From positions 1-62,091 of the forward strand of contig JACKIG010000021.1 in assembly GCA_020638595.1 (NCBI GenBank): a DNA stretch of 62,091 nucleotides, given 5' to 3'. The position numbers and the translations under genes were made by a program. The stretch comes from Rhodospirillaceae bacterium. Its GTDB lineage: Bacteria > Pseudomonadota > Alphaproteobacteria > DSM-16000 > Inquilinaceae. The notes under the pieces were generated by a model, which saw nothing but the letters and a program-made list of their open reading frames with translations, was not told the DNA's origin and searched no databases. Within the stretch, counting starts at the first letter, position 1. Every line of letters begins with the position of its first letter. Shown in pieces: positions 59,828-62,091 of this stretch.

Positions 59828-60000
59828 TCAAGGCCGAGATCTTTCCAGGCTTTCTCAGCCGGGATCGCTTGGCCGGCATCGAGTTCCGCACACCCCGCTT
59901 CAATCTCGGCGGCTAGCCACGCGTCGTAGCCAACCTCGGACTGAACCTCAGTCGCAGGCGGCTTGAAGCGCCGGTGCTTGGACTCTGCTCGCGTGTTCAT
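59824..60000 (-). CDS. ParD-like antitoxin of the truncated ParE
   Basis: 58 residues (ATG at 60000): MNTRAESKHRRFKPPATEVQ ... YDAWLAAEIEAGCAELDAGQ and ending PAEKAWKDLGLE. Short acidic proteins of this kind with YDxWLxxEIExGLAxLDAGxxIPxE are the antitoxins preceding ParE toxins in alphaproteobacteria. It overlaps the toxin start by four bases. Intact while the toxin is not. Confidence 0.75.
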   Translation of the reverse strand: MNTRAESKHRRFKPPATEVQSEVGYDAWLAAEIEAGCAELDAGQAIPAEKAWKDLGLE

Positions 60001-60160
60001 GGGGGTGAGCATACCTCTGAACAGGTCAACGGCCTATGGCGCATTCGTCGACTCATCCCATGGCCGCACCGCCACTTGGCGCAACAAGGCAGCAGAAGGG
60101 ACGCGCTGGCGCGCCGCATCCCTCGATGTCGGCAGGATCCGGATCGACCGGCCAGCCAAG

Positions 60161-60478
60161 TCAGGATGCCGGGTTCTCGCAGATGACATGCAGGGTAATC
60201 CAGCTGCCCCTGCTCAGCACTCCGCCCTGCGCGCTCGAGGAATATCCTTGCCCGAACGTCACGGATTCATTGGACACCGTCCTGTACCCCTGCGGACAGA
60301 CCCGGCGGGCACTGGTGTAGCATTCGAAGACCGTCCGCCGGCATTGGATCTGCCAGGCAGCCTGTCCATCATCCAGGGTGATCTGTTCGGCGTCCCTGGG
60401 ATCGGCGTACCGGCCTTCCTCGCATCCGGCCAGCCCGACGGCCAGCAGTAGGACAAGAAAAAGACTGCGTATAGTCAC
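60161..60478 (-). CDS. small lipoprotein with conserved cysteines
   Basis: 105 residues from the GTG at 60478: signal VTIRSLFLVLLLAVG and lipobox LAGC, so the protein should be lipidated at Cys19 or so. The mature part has QCRRTVFECYTSARRVCPQG with three cysteines and a further one near the C-terminus (VICENPAS). No family recognised; spacing suggests two disulphides. Confidence 0.6.
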   Translation of the reverse strand: MTIRSLFLVLLLAVGLAGCEEGRYADPRDAEQITLDDGQAAWQIQCRRTVFECYTSARRVCPQGYRTVSNESVTFGQGYSSSAQGGVLSRGSWITLHVICENPAS

Positions 60479-60876
60479 AGGCACACCCTTGCGTAGACGC
60501 CGGGAACTACGGTTGTCGGCCCACGAGAGATAGGCGATTTCGCGTTGTGTCACAATCCAAGACCGGGTGGAGCGCGGCCGGCGTGGGCCTGATCCCCGCC
60601 GCCTGGGCGAAGCAGACCCCAGGATTGGCCGGCGGGGCGTATGGCCGACATCCACCTCCGGGAAGTTAAGTCATATACCCGTTCGACAGGTATGGTTCGT
60701 GGCGCCTTGGTCGCATCGGACGAAAATCTGCGCGCCATCGCGGGAATCCCACCGCATGAGCCTTTCCGGTACACGAATACCGATTATTCATTGGGCTTTA
60801 ACGTCGCAGGCGCTACCATTCCTGCATACTCTCTCTCCCGCCCACCACTGATCCACGCAACAAGGGAACAGGGTCC
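60479..60876. other. 398-bp stretch without a supported gene
   Basis: Between divergent lipoprotein genes, so it should hold both promoters. An open frame of 79 codons at 60641-60880 lacks a ribosome-binding site and homology and ends in the next gene's start; I do not call it. The 60660-60830 part is AT-richer than the surroundings. Confidence 0.4.
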
Positions 60877-61536
60877 ATGACCAAGTCGCGATTCCATCTC
60901 GCGGCCGTCCTGCTCGCCGCTGCGGCGTGTTCGTACGACGCGCACATCCCCTCCCGGCCGGCCACCGACATCTACAGCAGCTATGCTGCGCCGATCCCGG
61001 GCAAGTTCGCCTTGTTCGTGGACGGCGACGAAATGCGGCGCACGATCAACCCCAGCGGGTCACGGTGTTCGGCGCACGACTATCCGGTGGATGGACGCTC
61101 CGCGTTTCGCACGGCGGTGCTGGGCACGATCGAACGGGTCGTCGAATCCGTCGAGGTCGTCGACAGCCCCCTGACACGCGATGAGCTGGCGGCCCACGGC
61201 ATCGCCGGCATGATCCGCGTCGAGGCGGAGGAGATGGACGCCTACCTGGTCGTGGTCGGCGGCTCGTGGTGGTCGGATTTCGAGGTCGAGCTGTGGATCG
61301 AAGCCAGCCTGGTCGTCGAAGGCCGGGAGGGTCGCGTCTTCGGCACGACCGTGCGCGTGGACCAGGACGGCACGGCACCCGGCGGCGGGGCCTGCGGCGG
61401 CGGGGCCGAGGCGATTTCCCAGGCGGCCTCCCGGGCCATGGAGGAATTGCTGGAGAAACTGGCCGAGCGCCTCAGCAACTCCACGGAGGTCCGCGAACTC
61501 AACGCGGGCGCGAGCGATGACGGCGCGCGGACGTGA
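60877..61536 (+). CDS. lipoprotein, tandem paralogue 1
   Basis: 219 residues. Signal peptide and lipobox FHLAAVLLAAAAC with lipidated Cys18. Mature part: SYDAHIPSRPATDIYSSYAA, then GKFALFVDGDEMRRTINPSG, a Cys in SRCSAHDYPVDGRSAF, VRVEAEEMD-type block and a C-terminal Gly-rich turn GGGACGGGAEA followed by a helix (MEELLEKLAERL). Not a family I can name. A second copy follows 67 bp later; they are clearly related over their visible length. Confidence 0.75.
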   Translation: MTKSRFHLAAVLLAAAACSYDAHIPSRPATDIYSSYAAPIPGKFALFVDGDEMRRTINPSGSRCSAHDYPVDGRSAFRTAVLGTIERVVESVEVVDSPLTRDELAAHGIAGMIRVEAEEMDAYLVVVGGSWWSDFEVELWIEASLVVEGREGRVFGTTVRVDQDGTAPGGGACGGGAEAISQAASRAMEELLEKLAERLSNSTEVRELNAGASDDGART

Positions 61537-61603
61537 CGGCGCCGCCCGCGCCCTGACCGGCATCCCTTCGGCCGGCGATCAAACCCCATCCGGGAACACA
61601 GCC

Positions 61604-62091
61604 ATGCCCCATCTTCGCGACCACCCAGGCAGGACCCGCAGGACGCAGCGACGCGGGATGACGGCCGCGGCTGCGGTCCTCCTCCTCGTCGGGGGATGTT
61701 CCTACGACGCCCATGTGCCGGCCCGGCCCGCCAGCGACATCATCAGCAACTACGACACGCCGGTGAACGGGCGCTTCGCCCTCTACGTCGACAGCGATGC
61801 GATGCGGCACACCATCAACCCGACGGGCTACGACTGCTCGGCCGCGGAATATCCGACGGACGGGCGGTCATCGTTCCGCAACGCGGTGATCCAGACCATG
61901 GAACGGGTCGTCGCCTCCGTCGAGGTGGTCGACGAACCCCTGACCCGCGAAGACCTGATCGCCCGCAACCTCACCGGCATGATCCGGGTCGAGGCGGAGG
62001 ACATGGACACCGCCCTGAACTTCATACCGGGGTTCTTCTCCTCCAACATGGAAGCCGACGTCGAAGTCGCCGCCAGCCTGACGGTCGACGG
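61604..62091 (+). CDS. lipoprotein, tandem paralogue 2 (3' end outside window)
   Basis: The frame from ATG 61604 is open to the window end (162 codons). After a basic start (RTRRTQRRG) a signal and lipobox AAAVLLLVGGC lead into SYDAHVPARPASDIISNYDT, GRFALYVDSDAMRHTINPTG, YDCSAAEYPTDGRSSFRNAV and MIRVEAEDMD, matching paralogue 1 block by block. After EAEDMD the two diverge (ALNFIPGFFSSNMEADVEVA here). A recent tandem duplication with a variable middle is likely. Confidence 0.75.
   Translation, partial: MPHLRDHPGRTRRTQRRGMTAAAAVLLLVGGCSYDAHVPARPASDIISNYDTPVNGRFALYVDSDAMRHTINPTGYDCSAAEYPTDGRSSFRNAVIQTMERVVASVEVVDEPLTREDLIARNLTGMIRVEAEDMDTALNFIPGFFSSNMEADVEVAASLTVD

Noticed and set aside
60641..60880. 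79-codon open frame before the first tandem lipoprotein
   Set aside because: No ribosome-binding site and no familiar motif; it lies where the promoter of the lipoprotein gene should be.

Overview
The window looks like the chromosome of a GC-rich alphaproteobacterium, most likely of the Rhodospirillales type. This rests on very high GC with strong third-position bias, rluD next to rpoH, abundant TRAP and polyamine-type ABC transporters with GntR/FCD regulators, and GTCCCC-type extragenic palindromes. No phylogenetic computation was possible, so the placement is an inference.

Layout. Positions 1-22,480 are ordinary chromosome: a 2OG-oxygenase end, a higA antitoxin with a broken higB, a PotABCD-like ABC operon ending in a histidinol-dehydrogenase paralogue, a cold-shock gene, a saccharopine-dehydrogenase/Lrp pair, and a divergent GntR-controlled cluster (Asp/Glu racemase on one side; TPP enzyme, D-amino-acid-dehydrogenase-like flavoprotein and TRAP transporter on the other). 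Then come a B12-binding radical SAM protein, an SDR, rpoH and rluD. At 22,477 lies tRNA-Glu(CTC). Its 3' end is the attL of a ~10.07 kb integrative island (22,536-32,622), flanked by a 17-bp direct repeat. The island carries a tyrosine integrase, a serine recombinase, a ParB-like gene, a zinc-motif gene, two genes of unknown function, an IS3 scrap, and one large cargo gene for a PHP-domain plus SMC-like ATPase (TrlF-like), which is a plausible defence protein. Just outside attR is a second, decaying layer: the end of a DNA methyltransferase, an intact two-gene unit (HD phosphohydrolase plus YwgA/Panacea-like protein), and a frameshifted HNH-nuclease tail. The tRNA-Glu locus therefore looks like a defence-gene hot spot with at least two generations of acquisition.

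From 35,330 on, chromosomal genes resume: RcnR/RcnA nickel-cobalt efflux; a CbiMLQO/DUF4198 nickel-cobalt ECF uptake operon under a cobalamin riboswitch; a catabolic cluster (GntR, PdxA2-like, fuconate-dehydratase-like enolase, divergent TRAP transporter, cyclase-family hydrolase); adenine deaminase; 2-oxoacid:ferredoxin oxidoreductase KorAB; an orphan soluble VirD4-like ATPase; and an alanine dehydrogenase / semialdehyde dehydrogenase / class III aminotransferase operon that fits pyruvate-dependent amine catabolism. A ParDE-type pair with a truncated toxin follows, and the window closes on tandem paralogous lipoproteins.

Themes. Two toxin-antitoxin loci have kept the antitoxin while the toxin is broken. 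Two transporter operons carry a hairpin just after the binding-protein gene. The best candidates for an undescribed system are the PHP-SMC ATPase inside the island and the HD/YwgA-like pair beside it.
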